DNA of 64,000 bases, taken from NCBI RefSeq assembly GCF_000818195.1, contig NZ_JTHL01000001.1, forward strand, positions 8,352,063 through 8,416,062. The letters run 5' to 3'. The notes under the pieces were generated by a model. The model searched no databases and was not told the DNA's origin. It saw nothing but the letters and a program-made list of their open reading frames with translations. This stretch comes from Streptomyces sp. 150FB. GTDB taxonomy: Bacteria; Actinomycetota; Actinomycetes; Streptomycetales; Streptomycetaceae. The first letter of the stretch is position 1, and each line of letters opens with the position of its first letter. Position numbers and translations under genes: made by a program. Below are positions 42,002 through 50,981 of the stretch, piece by piece.

Positions 42002-44176
42002 ATGAGCGAGTCCACCACCATCCGCTGGGAGCAGGACGGGACCGGCGTCGTCACCCTCGTACTCGACGACCCGGACCAGTCGGCCAACACCATGAACGAG
42101 GCGTTCCACGCCTCCCTCGCCGCGACCGCCGATCGCGTGGAGGCCGAGGTCGACACCATCCGGGGCATCATCGTCACCTCGGCCAAGAAGACCTTCTTCG
42201 CGGGCGGCGACCTCAAAGAGATGATGCGGATGGGGCCGGGCGACGCCGAGCGGGTCTTCGACCGCACCATGGCGATGAAGCGCGCCCTGCGCCGTATCGA
42301 GACCCTCGGCAAGCCCGTGGTCGCCGCCATCAACGGCGCTGCCCTCGGCGGCGGTTACGAGATCGCCCTCGCCTGCCACCACCGCGTCGCCCTCGAAGCG
42401 CCCGGATCGAAGATCGGCCTGCCCGAGGTCACGCTGGGACTGCTCCCCGGCGGTGGCGGCGTCACCCGTACGGTACGGCTGATGGGCATCGCCGACGCCC
42501 TGCTCAAGGTGCTGCTGCAAGGCACCCAGTACACACCGAAGCGGGCACTCGACGCCGGTCTGATCCACGCGGTCGCCGCCACCACGGACGAGATGCTCGC
42601 CCTGGCCCGCGCCTACATCGACGACCACCCCGAGTCGTGGCAGCCCTGGGACGTCAAGGGCTACCGGATCCCGGGCGGTACGCCCTCCACCCCGCGCTTC
42701 GCGGCGAACCTGCCCGCCTTCCCCGCGACCCTGCGCAAGCAGATCGCCGGCGCGCCCTACCCCGCCCCGCGCAACATCCTCGCCGCGGCCGTGGAGGGCT
42801 CCCAGGTCGACTTCGAGACCGCGATGGCCGTCGAGGCGCGCTACTTCACCGAACTGGTCACAGGACAGACCGCGAAGAACATGATCCAGGCGCTGTTCTT
42901 CGACCTCCAGGCCGTCAACTCCGGCCTCAGCAGGCCGGCCGGCATCGCGAAGCGCGAGGTCAGGAAGGTCGCGGTGCTCGGCGCCGGAATGATGGGCGCG
43001 GGAATCGCGTACTCCTGCGCACGCGCCGGACTCGACGTCGTACTCAAGGACGTCTCGCGCGAGGCCGCCGACAAGGGCAAGGAGTACGCGCGGAAGGTGC
43101 TCGACAAGGCGGTCTCGCGCGGCCGTTCGACCGGTGCCGAGCGCGACGAGGTGCTCGCCCGTATCACCCCGACGGACGTCCCGGCGGACCTCGCCGGCTG
43201 CGACGCCGTGATCGAGGCGGTCTTTGAGAACACCGCGCTCAAGCACACGGTGTTCCAGGAGATCCAGGACATCGTGGAGCCCGACGCGCTGCTCTGCTCC
43301 AACACCTCGACCCTGCCCATCACGGCCCTCGCCGAAGGCGTCGCACGGCCCGCCGACTTCATCGGGCTGCACTTCTTCTCGCCCGTCGACAGGATGCCGC
43401 TCGTCGAGATCATCAAGGGGGAACGGACGGGCGACGAGGCCCTGGCGCGCGCCTTCGACCTGGTCCGGCGGATCAGGAAGACCCCGATCGTCGTCAACGA
43501 CTCACGTGGCTTCTTCACCTCGCGTGTCATCGGCCGGTTCATCACCGAGGGCGTCGCCATGGTCGGCGAGGGCATCGAGCCCGCCTCCGTCGAACAGGCC
43601 GCGGCGCAGGCCGGCTACCCCGCCAAGGTCCTCTCCCTGATGGACGAACTGACGCTGACCCTGCCGCGCAAGATCCGCGACGAGGCCAGGCGCGCCGCCG
43701 AGGACGCCGGCGAGGCGTGGGCGGGACACCCCTCCGACACGGTCATCGACCGGATGGTGGACGAGTTCGGCCGCCCGGGACGCAGCGGGGGAGCGGGCTT
43801 CTACGAGTACGGCAAGGACGGCGCCAGGACGCGCCTGTGGCCGGGCCTGCGCGAGCACTTCACCACGGCGGACGCGGACGTCCCGTTCACCGACATGGTG
43901 GAGCGCATGCTCTTCTCCGAGTCGCTGGACACCGTCCGCTGCCTGGAGGAGAACGTCCTCACCTCGGTCGCCGACGCCAACATCGGCTCCATCATGGGCA
44001 TCGGCTTCCCGGCCTGGACGGGCGGTGTGCTCCAGTACATCAACGGCTACGAGGGCGGCCTGCCCGGCTTCGTGGCGCGCGCCCGCGAACTGACGGAGCG
44101 GTACGGCGAGCGGTTCGAACCGCCGGCGCTGCTGGTGGAGAAGGCGGCGAAGGGCGAGACGTTCAGCGACGCGTAA
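42002..44176 (+). CDS. FadB/FadJ-like enoyl-CoA hydratase / 3-hydroxyacyl-CoA dehydrogenase
   Basis: A 724-residue bifunctional beta-oxidation enzyme. The N-terminal crotonase domain (about 1-200) shows KKTFFAGGDLKEM and AAINGAALGGGYEIALACHH. The dehydrogenase domain starts near residue 320 with VAVLGAGMMGAGIAYSCARAG and continues with NTSTLPITALAEG, GLHFFSPVDRMPLVEI and the C-terminal dehydrogenase half. The ATG has GGAG eight bases upstream. It forms the core of an operon with thiolase and the CaiB-type protein. Confidence 0.94.
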   Translation: MSESTTIRWEQDGTGVVTLVLDDPDQSANTMNEAFHASLAATADRVEAEVDTIRGIIVTSAKKTFFAGGDLKEMMRMGPGDAERVFDRTMAMKRALRRIETLGKPVVAAINGAALGGGYEIALACHHRVALEAPGSKIGLPEVTLGLLPGGGGVTRTVRLMGIADALLKVLLQGTQYTPKRALDAGLIHAVAATTDEMLALARAYIDDHPESWQPWDVKGYRIPGGTPSTPRFAANLPAFPATLRKQIAGAPYPAPRNILAAAVEGSQVDFETAMAVEARYFTELVTGQTAKNMIQALFFDLQAVNSGLSRPAGIAKREVRKVAVLGAGMMGAGIAYSCARAGLDVVLKDVSREAADKGKEYARKVLDKAVSRGRSTGAERDEVLARITPTDVPADLAGCDAVIEAVFENTALKHTVFQEIQDIVEPDALLCSNTSTLPITALAEGVARPADFIGLHFFSPVDRMPLVEIIKGERTGDEALARAFDLVRRIRKTPIVVNDSRGFFTSRVIGRFITEGVAMVGEGIEPASVEQAAAQAGYPAKVLSLMDELTLTLPRKIRDEARRAAEDAGEAWAGHPSDTVIDRMVDEFGRPGRSGGAGFYEYGKDGARTRLWPGLREHFTTADADVPFTDMVERMLFSESLDTVRCLEENVLTSVADANIGSIMGIGFPAWTGGVLQYINGYEGGLPGFVARARELTERYGERFEPPALLVEKAAKGETFSDA

Positions 44177-44186
44177 CGGGCGGGCT

Positions 44187-44237
44187 CCCGGGGAGCGACC
44201 GGCTGTGGCGTGCCCTCACGGCAGGTCGCTCCCGGGG
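44187..44237. terminator. hairpin at FadB / VOC convergent junction
   Basis: CCCGGGGAGCGACC (44187-44200) pairs with GGTCGCTCCCGGGG (44224-44237) at 13 of 14 positions. It follows the fadB-like stop and reaches into the end of the convergent VOC gene. No T tract follows. Confidence 0.55.
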
Positions 44238-44611
44238 TTCTCCGGGTACCAGCGCAGCTCGACGGTATTGCCGTCCGGGTCCTGGACGTAGACCGACAGG
44301 GCGGTGCCGCGTGCGCCGAAGCGCTTGACCGGGCCGTCCAGCACGGTGAACACGCCCGAGTCGATGACCTCCTGCCAGTCCAGCGGATCGACGACGAGGC
44401 AGATGTGGTCCACGTTCGACTCGCCGCGCGGGCCGCTGTTCAGGTCGATGATCGTGGACGGGCTCACTCGCGCCGACGGGAACGGGACCTGACCGGCCCG
44501 CCACTCGTCCACGCGGACCGGGGCCAGGCCCAGCGTTCCGCAGTAGAAAGCGAGCGCGCGCTCGACGTCGCTCACATTGAGCACGACATGATCGAAATCC
44601 TTGACCCGCAT
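44216..44611 (-). CDS. VOC family protein (glyoxalase-like)
   Basis: A 131-residue single-chain VOC protein. Likely metal ligands are the His of DFDHVVLNV, the His of NVDHICLVVD and the Glu of NTVELRWY. The segment YVQDPDGNTVELRW is typical of glyoxalase/fosfomycin-resistance-like and dioxygenase relatives. No specific reaction is assigned. AAAGG eight bases before the ATG supports the start. It lies downstream of the LacI gene on the same strand. Confidence 0.88.
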   Translation of the reverse strand: MRVKDFDHVVLNVSDVERALAFYCGTLGLAPVRVDEWRAGQVPFPSARVSPSTIIDLNSGPRGESNVDHICLVVDPLDWQEVIDSGVFTVLDGPVKRFGARGTALSVYVQDPDGNTVELRWYPENPGSDLP

Positions 44612-44651
44612 GGGCGAGGCCTTTCAGACGGTGTTGTTCCGGGCGGCGGGC

Positions 44652-45752
44652 TCAGGCCGAGGCGCGCCGTACCAGGGTGGTCGGCATGATGACCGATCCC
44701 TGATCCGGTGCGTTTCCGCCGTCCCGGGCGTCCCGGTGACTGTGGTTGTCGTGGCCGTCGGGGGCGGCGTCGTCCCCGCCGTCGTCCCTGCCGAGGCGCC
44801 GCAGCAGTAGCCGCGCCATCAGCCGGCCCTGGCCCTCCACATCCTGCTGGACGGTGGTCAGGGGAGGCTCGGTGGTCTCGGCGACCGAGTCCATGTTGTC
44901 GAAGCCGACCAGTGCCACATCGCCGGGCACCGTGCGGCCCCGCTCCTTGAGGACGCGCAGCGCGCCCGACGCCATCAGGTCGTTCGCCGCGAAGACGGCG
45001 TCGAGATCCGGACATCGGTCCAGCAGCTCCGCCATCGCCAGCGCGCCGCTCTCCGCCGTGAAAGCGCCCTGGGCGACCAGCGCCGGATCCCCGCCGGCCA
45101 GCACGTCCCGGTAGCCGTCGAGCCGGTCCGTCGCCGACGTCTGGTCGGGCGGACCCGCGATATGCGCGATCCGGCGCCTGCCGAGGTCACGCAGATGCCG
45201 TACGGCTGCCCGCGCGCCGCCCCGGTTGTCGGCGTCCACGTACGGCACCGCCTGGTCGTCGGGGGCCACGGTCCACAGGGGCCGCCCGCCGTAGACCGTG
45301 GGTACGCCGGTCCTGCGGGCGATCGCCGGCACCGGGTCGTCGGTGTGCAGCGAGAAGGCGAGCGCGCCGTCGACATGGCCGCCCGCCAGATAGCGCGCGA
45401 TCCGGTCGTAGTCGCCGCCCTCGACCAGCAGCAGTACCAACTGGGTGTCGTGCGCGGTCAGTTCCTTGCTGATGCCCCGGATCTGCAGCGAGAAGAAAGG
45501 ATCGGAGAATATCCGGTCCTCGGGCTCCGCGATGATCACGGCGACGGCGCCGGTTCTGCGGGTGACCAGGGTGCGGGCCGCGTGGTTCGGTACGTAACCC
45601 AGCTCCTCCACCGCCCGCCGCACCTTCTCGACGAGCGACTCCCGGACGCCCGTGCTGCCGTTGACGACCCGGGAGACCGTGGCGCGCGAGACACCCGCGT
45701 ACGCCGCGACGGCTTCCAGGGTGGGGCGGTCCCCAGGGAACGGATCGGGCAA
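44652..45752 (-). CDS. LacI-family transcriptional regulator
   Basis: A 366-residue repressor. The LacI helix-turn-helix TLEAVAAYAGVSRATVSRVVNG lies near residue 10 and the hinge region reads NHAARTLVTRR. The periplasmic-binding-like effector domain includes VYGGRPLW, VDADNRGGARAAVRHL and VFAANDLMASGALRVL. The tail has an unusual Asp/His-rich insert (RDDGGDDAAPDGHDNHSHRD). I place the start at TTG 45752 with GAGGAG eight bases upstream; a GTG at 45803 is possible. A LacI-type operator lies upstream. Confidence 0.92.
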   Translation of the reverse strand: MPDPFPGDRPTLEAVAAYAGVSRATVSRVVNGSTGVRESLVEKVRRAVEELGYVPNHAARTLVTRRTGAVAVIIAEPEDRIFSDPFFSLQIRGISKELTAHDTQLVLLLVEGGDYDRIARYLAGGHVDGALAFSLHTDDPVPAIARRTGVPTVYGGRPLWTVAPDDQAVPYVDADNRGGARAAVRHLRDLGRRRIAHIAGPPDQTSATDRLDGYRDVLAGGDPALVAQGAFTAESGALAMAELLDRCPDLDAVFAANDLMASGALRVLKERGRTVPGDVALVGFDNMDSVAETTEPPLTTVQQDVEGQGRLMARLLLRRLGRDDGGDDAAPDGHDNHSHRDARDGGNAPDQGSVIMPTTLVRRASA

Positions 45753-45810
45753 GGCATGCGCTCCTCGTCGGCGGGCGGGTCGGCTACAGCGTAATCCTGT
45801 CACGGACCCC

Positions 45811-45824
45811 AGAGAGCGCTTCCA
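45811..45824. promoter_or_regulatory. LacI-type operator (AGCGCT core)
   Basis: On the minus strand this reads TGGAAGCGCTCTCT, 11 of 14 matching the Streptomyces sugar LacI (CebR-like) site TGGGAGCGCTCCCA. It is about 60 bases before the LacI start, so autoregulation is likely. Confidence 0.7.
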
Positions 45825-45914
45825 TGGCTTTCACCAGCGACAGCGGCGTGCCGCGCCGGCCCCGGGGGGCGGACGCGGCACGGTGGGCGGTGTCGGGCGT
45901 TCAGTGGCGGGCGC

Positions 45915-47414
45915 TCAGTGGCGGGCGCCGCCCCGCATCGCGTGCGAGGCCGCGATCTCCTTCCACGAGGCGGGCTGGGCGGGCGCCGCCGCCGACCGGG
46001 CGATGCCCGCTCCCGCGGCCGCCGGGGAGGCGGGCTTCGACGGCTGGTAGAGCCAGGTGTCGAAGAAGTCGGCGAGCGGCTCGCCGGAGATCCGCTCCGC
46101 GTAGCTGACGAAGTCGCTCACCGAGGCGTTGCCGTACGCGTGCTCGGTGGGCCAGCCCTTGAGGATCGCGAAGAAGTCCTCGTCGCCGATCTTGTTGCGC
46201 AGCGCCTGGATCGCCACGGCGCCCCGGTCGTAGACGGCCGCGTCGAACTGGTTGTCGGGGCCGGGATCGGCGGGCTTCACCGTCCAGAACGGGTCGTCCG
46301 CCGGGTGCGACGCGTACACGTAGTCGGCCAGTTGCTGCGCCGTGCCCTCGCCCTCCTTCTCAGACCAGAGCCACTCGGCGTAGGAGGCGAAGCCCTCGTT
46401 GAGCCAGATGTCCTTCCAGCCGTGGACGGAGACGTCGTCGCCGTACCACTGGTGTGCCAGCTCATGGACGACCACGGAGACGTTCGCGCCGTTCTTGAAC
46501 CCGGACGGGCTGTAGTAGGGCCGGGTCTGCGTCTCCAGCGCGAAGCCGCTCGTCACATCGGGTACGTAACCGCCGGCCGAGCTGAACGGGTACGGGCCGA
46601 AGACGCCGCTCAGGAACTCGACGGCCTCGCCGGTGCGCTCGACGCTCGCCCGGGCGGCGCCCGCGTTGGCGCCCAGGTTCTTGCTGTACGCGTTGATGAT
46701 CGGCAGTCCGTCGGCGGTGGTGTCGGTCGTGATGTCGAACTTGCCGATGGCCAGGGTCGTCAGATACGTCGCCTGCGGCTTGTCCGAGCGCCAGTTGAAC
46801 CTGGTCCTGCCCAGCTCGGAGGTCTGCGACTGGAGCACACCGTTGCTGATGACCTGGGTGCCGTCGGGCACCGAGACCGAGATGTCGTACGTCGCCTTGT
46901 CCAGCGGGTGGTCGTTGGACGGGTACCACCAGACCGCCTGGTCCGGCTCCTGGGCGCCGACGCCGCCGTCCGGGGTGCGGTGCCAGGCCGTATAACCGTT
47001 TATCTCCAGCTCCGACGGCTTGCCCGCGTAACGCACCACCACCGTCGCGGCCTGGCCCTTCGTCAGCGGCGCGGCGGGGGTGATCTCCAGCTCCTGGGTG
47101 CCCGAGGTGGCGAACGCCGCCTTCTTCCCGTTCACCCGGACCTCGCTGACCTTCAGACCGAAGTCGAGGTCGAAGCGGGAGAGGTCCTGAGTGGCGGTGG
47201 CGATGAGCGTCGCCGTGCCCTGGAGCAGGTCGGTGGACGGCTCGTAGTTCAGCCTCAGGTCGTAGTGGGACACGTCGTACCCGCCGTTGCCACTGACCGG
47301 GTAGTAGGGGTCGCCGATACCGGGCGCGCCCGGGGTGAAGTCGGCGGCCGAGGCCGGGACCGCCAGCAGAAGGGAAGCCGCGAGGACACCCGGAACGATG
47401 ATTCTGCGGTGCAC
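45915..47414 (-). CDS. secreted M1-family metallopeptidase
   Basis: A 499-residue aminopeptidase-type zinc protease with a signal peptide (VPGVLAASLLLAVPASA). The zinc site HELAHQWYGD with the downstream NEGFASYAEW Glu is intact. The substrate-N-terminus motif is GFALETQTRP in place of GAMEN, as in several secreted actinobacterial members. The C-terminus is short and Ala/Pro-rich, lacking the ERAP1-like domain of full-length relatives. GGAG before the GTG fixes the start. It is divergent from the S15 peptidase. Confidence 0.92.
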   Translation of the reverse strand: MHRRIIVPGVLAASLLLAVPASAADFTPGAPGIGDPYYPVSGNGGYDVSHYDLRLNYEPSTDLLQGTATLIATATQDLSRFDLDFGLKVSEVRVNGKKAAFATSGTQELEITPAAPLTKGQAATVVVRYAGKPSELEINGYTAWHRTPDGGVGAQEPDQAVWWYPSNDHPLDKATYDISVSVPDGTQVISNGVLQSQTSELGRTRFNWRSDKPQATYLTTLAIGKFDITTDTTADGLPIINAYSKNLGANAGAARASVERTGEAVEFLSGVFGPYPFSSAGGYVPDVTSGFALETQTRPYYSPSGFKNGANVSVVVHELAHQWYGDDVSVHGWKDIWLNEGFASYAEWLWSEKEGEGTAQQLADYVYASHPADDPFWTVKPADPGPDNQFDAAVYDRGAVAIQALRNKIGDEDFFAILKGWPTEHAYGNASVSDFVSYAERISGEPLADFFDTWLYQPSKPASPAAAGAGIARSAAAPAQPASWKEIAASHAMRGGARH

Positions 47415-47603
47415 TGATGCTCCAAATCGTGGGGGAGTGGGGGATCGGAAGATCTCTGCGACTCTATTGAGCCCTGGCCTGCATAGTCATGTCCATGGCG
47501 CCCTGTGTCACACGATTGCCACGCGGCGGATACGCGGGTGTGCCTCCGGCCTCTTCGCCCCCGGCGCCCCGACTGCCCTCTGTCGCACAGGAGTTGACCG
47601 GGG

Positions 47604-47609
47604 TACCTT
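47604..47609 (+). promoter_or_regulatory. -10 box for leaderless S15 peptidase mRNA
   Basis: TACCTT ends seven bases before ATG 47617; no ribosome site is found. The rest of the 202-base gap to the M1 gene shows only weak dyads such as GTGTCACAC. Confidence 0.5.
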
Positions 47610-47616
47610 CCGCCAC

Positions 47617-49617
47617 ATGGAGATCCGTGCGCAAGGAGCCCGCCGGTCGTTCAGAGCGCTGGTCGCGATCGCCGCGGTCACACTGCTGGGGATGCTGCTG
47701 ACCCCGACAGGGGCCCAGGGAGCACAGCTCACCTCGGGCGCGCCACCCTCCCGCGTGAGCGAACCCGTCTACTCCTACGAAGGGGCGATCCGCGAGTCCG
47801 TCTGGGTGGACACCGGACTCGACGGCGACGCCGACGGCAAGAAGGACCGCGTCGCCGTCGACATCGTACGGCCGCGTGAACCCGCCCAGCAGCACCGGAA
47901 AATACCGGTGATCATGGACGCCAGTCCGTACTACTCCTGCTGCGGCCGGGGCAACGAGAACCAGCTCAAGACCTACGACGCGCAGGGGAACCCGGTCGGT
48001 TTCCCGCTCCACTACGACAACTACTTCGTGCCGCGCGGCTACGCCTTCGTCGCCGTGGACCTCGCCGGCACCAACCGCTCGGACGGGTGCGTCGATGTCG
48101 GCGGCCCCTCCGACATCGGGTCGGCCAAAGCCGTCATCGACTGGCTGAACGGCCGCGCCACGGCCTACTCCAGCCGTACCGGCACGGCCAGGGCACGGGC
48201 CGACTGGACCAACGGCGCCACCGGCATGATCGGCAAGAGCTACGACGGCACCATCGCCAACGGCGTCGCCGCCACCGGGGTCAAGGGCCTGCGGACCATC
48301 GTGCCGATCAGCGCCATAAGCTCCTGGTACGACTACTTCTTCGCCCAGGGCGCGCCGCTCTACGACTCGGGACCCGACTGGCTCGCCGGTTACGTCGAGA
48401 GCCCCGAGGCGGCGGACCGCTGCCAGGCCGTCCAGCGGAGCCTGGTCGAAGGCGCGCCCCGCACCGGCGATCTGACGAAGCTGTGGACCGACCGGGACTA
48501 CGTACGGAACGCGGACAAGGTCACGGCCAGTGTCTTCGCCGTCCAGGGCATGCAGGACCTCAACGTCCGCACCAAGCACTTCGGCCAGTGGTGGGACGCG
48601 CTGGCCGGCGCGGGCGTCGAGCGGAAGGTGTGGCTCTCCCAGACCGGACACGTCGACCCCTTCGACTACCGGCGCGGCGCCTGGGTCGACACCCTGCACC
48701 GCTGGTTCGACCACACACTCCTCGGCTACGACAACGGTATCGACCGCGAACCCATGGCGGACATAGAACGTGCCCCCGACCAGTGGTCGACCGACCGGGA
48801 ATGGCCGCCGCGCACCACGGCCACCACCACACTGCGCCCCGGTACGGGAGCCACGGCGGGCGTCGGCACACTGACCCGTACCCAGGCGAAGCCCGGTGCG
48901 GCCGAGACCTTCACCGACGACCCGGGGCTCGACGAGGACGACTGGGCTGCGTCCGTCGACTCGTCCACCCCGGCCAAGGCCGGATTCACCACCCGGCCGC
49001 TCAGCCACGACCTGCGGCTGTCCGGTTCCTCGACGGTGACGGTCACCGCCACCCCCTCGACCACAACCGCCCACCTCTCCGCCGTCCTTGTCGACCTCGG
49101 ACCCGCCACCATCCGGAACTACTCCGCGTCCGGCGAAGGCATCACCACCCTGACGAACCGCACCTGCTGGGGACCGAGCACCGCCGGCGACAGCTCCTGC
49201 TACAAGGAGACACAGGCGGCGACGGCGGACGTCGGCCACACCGTCTTCAGCCGTGGCTGGGCCGACCTCGGCACCGCCACCTCACCCGGCCACGGACAGC
49301 CGCTCACCCCTGGGGAGCCGTACACGATCACACTGGCTCTCGCGGCCAGTGACCATGTCGTCCCCGCCGGACACCGCCTGGCCCTGATCGTCGCCGGCAC
49401 GGACCGGGGCCTCATCGACCCGCCGTCCACCACCCCCACCCTCACCGTCGACCTGGCCCGAACGGCCGCACGGCTCCCGCTCGTCGGCGGGGCCGGCGCG
49501 TTCACGCGCGCGACCACCGGTACGGTCCCGGCGTACAGCGCACCCCCCGAGTCCCGTCCGAGGGGCGTGGCGTCCCAGCCGCGCCCGACGCATCCGATAC
49601 CGGGAGACCGCCGATGA
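47617..49617 (+). CDS. secreted Xaa-Pro dipeptidyl-peptidase (S15)
   Basis: A 666-residue exported serine peptidase that removes X-Pro dipeptides. The signal peptide ends near TPTGAQGA. The catalytic Ser is S208 in [13 protein letters not shown], with the acid probably in [12 protein letters not shown] and the His in [10 protein letters not shown]. The C-terminal part is a galactose-binding-like PepX domain ([33 protein letters not shown]). It ends in an ATGA overlap with the M14 gene, so both are made together. Confidence 0.92.
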   Translation: MEIRAQGARRSFRALVAIAAVTLLGMLLTPTGAQGAQLTSGAPPSRVSEPVYSYEGAIRESVWVDTGLDGDADGKKDRVAVDIVRPREPAQQHRKIPVIMDASPYYSCCGRGNENQLKTYDAQGNPVGFPLHYDNYFVPRGYAFVAVDLAGTNRSDGCVDVGGPSDIGSAKAVIDWLNGRATAYSSRTGTARARADWTNGATGMIGKSYDGTIANGVAATGVKGLRTIVPISAISSWYDYFFAQGAPLYDSGPDWLAGYVESPEAADRCQAVQRSLVEGAPRTGDLTKLWTDRDYVRNADKVTASVFAVQGMQDLNVRTKHFGQWWDALAGAGVERKVWLSQTGHVDPFDYRRGAWVDTLHRWFDHTLLGYDNGIDREPMADIERAPDQWSTDREWPPRTTATTTLRPGTGATAGVGTLTRTQAKPGAAETFTDDPGLDEDDWAASVDSSTPAKAGFTTRPLSHDLRLSGSSTVTVTATPSTTTAHLSAVLVDLGPATIRNYSASGEGITTLTNRTCWGPSTAGDSSCYKETQAATADVGHTVFSRGWADLGTATSPGHGQPLTPGEPYTITLALAASDHVVPAGHRLALIVAGTDRGLIDPPSTTPTLTVDLARTAARLPLVGGAGAFTRATTGTVPAYSAPPESRPRGVASQPRPTHPIPGDRR

Positions 49618-50900
49618 CACACCGATTCCGTACCGCCGTCCTGGCAGCGGCAGCCGTCGCCCTTGCCGCACCGCTGCTCACCGTGCCGGCCGAGGCCGCG
49701 AGCGCCGCGCAGCCGCCCCGCACCGAGTTCGAGACCACCCACGGAGCCCGGTGGACCGGACTCGACGAGGAACAGGACTTCCTGAAAGCCGTCGACCGGG
49801 GCGGTGACCGGGTCTCGCTCAGCACCATCGCCACCACCAAGCAGGGCCGTCCGATGAGACTCCTGCGGATCGGCGCCGAACACGCCGCCACCACCGTGCT
49901 GCTCGTATGCAGCCAGCACGGCAACGAACCGTCGGGGCGCGAGGCGTGTCTGACCGAGGCGCGCGACCTCGCCTACGCCAAGGACCCGGCGACCCGCCGC
50001 TACCTCGACCGTACGACGGTCCTGGTCATACCGAACGCGAACCCCGACGGGCACGCCGCCGACACCCGGGGCAACTCCGACGGCGTCGACATCAACCGGG
50101 ACCACATCGCGCTCAAGACCGCCGAGGGCCGCGCGATGGCGGCGGTCATGCGCGACCGGCAGCCCGACGTGATCTACGACCTGCACGAGTACGGCGCCAC
50201 CCCGCTCTACTACGACAAGGACCTCTTCGACCTCTGGCCGCGCAACCTCAACACGGACCAGCGCGTCCACGACGAGTCCGAGACGCTGTCCGAGCAGTAC
50301 GTACGGCCGGCCGCCCGCGACGCCGGTTTCAGCATCGGCACGTACGGCATCTGGACCGACCCCGAGACCGGCGACCCGATCAAACAGACGGCGGGCGACG
50401 GCCAGGAGCGCATCCTGCGCAACGCCGCAGGTGTCAAACACTCCCTCGGCCTGCTCATCGAGAGCCGCGTCGACCCGATGACCGACGCCGAGAAGGCCGA
50501 CGAATCCCTCAACAACCGGCGCCGGGTGACCAGCCAACTCGACTCCCTGCAAGGGCTGTTCTCCTTCACCGACGCACACAGGGCCAAGATCGTCACCGCC
50601 ACGGCGGCCGCCAGGCTGGCCGGCCTGCGGGACAGCGGACCCGTCTATGTCGGCGGCGGGGACAACGAGCCCGCGACCCCCGAGCAGACCATCCAGAACC
50701 CGCCCTGCGGATACCGGCTCGACGCCGCCCAGTTCGCCGACGTGAAGGACGAACTCGCACTGCACGGTGTGCACGCCCTGCCGCTCGGCAAGGGAGCCTT
50801 CGTGCCGCTGCGGCAGTCACAGCGGGCACTGGTCACACTGCTGCTCGACGAGCGGGCGCAGTACCACCTGACGGCCGGACAGCCGGTGACCGCCTGTTGA
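49614..50900 (+). CDS. secreted M14-family zinc carboxypeptidase
   Basis: A 428-residue exported metallopeptidase. The signal peptide is [20 protein letters not shown] and beyond. Zinc ligands H102 and E105 ([11 protein letters not shown]) and the later His (YDLHEYG, about residue 190) are present, with a catalytic Glu probably in [31 protein letters not shown] is typical. It is translationally coupled to the S15 gene, and with the M1 peptidase forms a protein-degradation set. Confidence 0.92.
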   Translation: MTHRFRTAVLAAAAVALAAPLLTVPAEAASAAQPPRTEFETTHGARWTGLDEEQDFLKAVDRGGDRVSLSTIATTKQGRPMRLLRIGAEHAATTVLLVCSQHGNEPSGREACLTEARDLAYAKDPATRRYLDRTTVLVIPNANPDGHAADTRGNSDGVDINRDHIALKTAEGRAMAAVMRDRQPDVIYDLHEYGATPLYYDKDLFDLWPRNLNTDQRVHDESETLSEQYVRPAARDAGFSIGTYGIWTDPETGDPIKQTAGDGQERILRNAAGVKHSLGLLIESRVDPMTDAEKADESLNNRRRVTSQLDSLQGLFSFTDAHRAKIVTATAAARLAGLRDSGPVYVGGGDNEPATPEQTIQNPPCGYRLDAAQFADVKDELALHGVHALPLGKGAFVPLRQSQRALVTLLLDERAQYHLTAGQPVTAC

Positions 50901-50935
50901 TCCCCGGGGGCACGGCTCACCTGTGGTAGGGCGTA

Positions 50936-50959
50936 ACAGAGCGCCGGATCCGGCTCTGT
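50936..50959. promoter_or_regulatory. ACAGAGC-GCTCTGT dyad before BCCT gene
   Basis: ACAGAGC (50936-50942) and GCTCTGT (50953-50959) bracket GCCGGATCCG, itself largely palindromic. It lies just before the chosen BCCT start and spans an alternative GTG. It may be an operator, a leader hairpin or the M14 terminator. Confidence 0.5.
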
Positions 50960-50981
50960 GAAACCCCGAAAGGTGTCGCTC

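Noticed and set aside
45918..47417. An open frame almost exactly antisense to the M1 peptidase
   Set aside because: Same length by coincidence of codon bias; no ribosome site or domain, while the M1 frame has a signal peptide and zinc motif.
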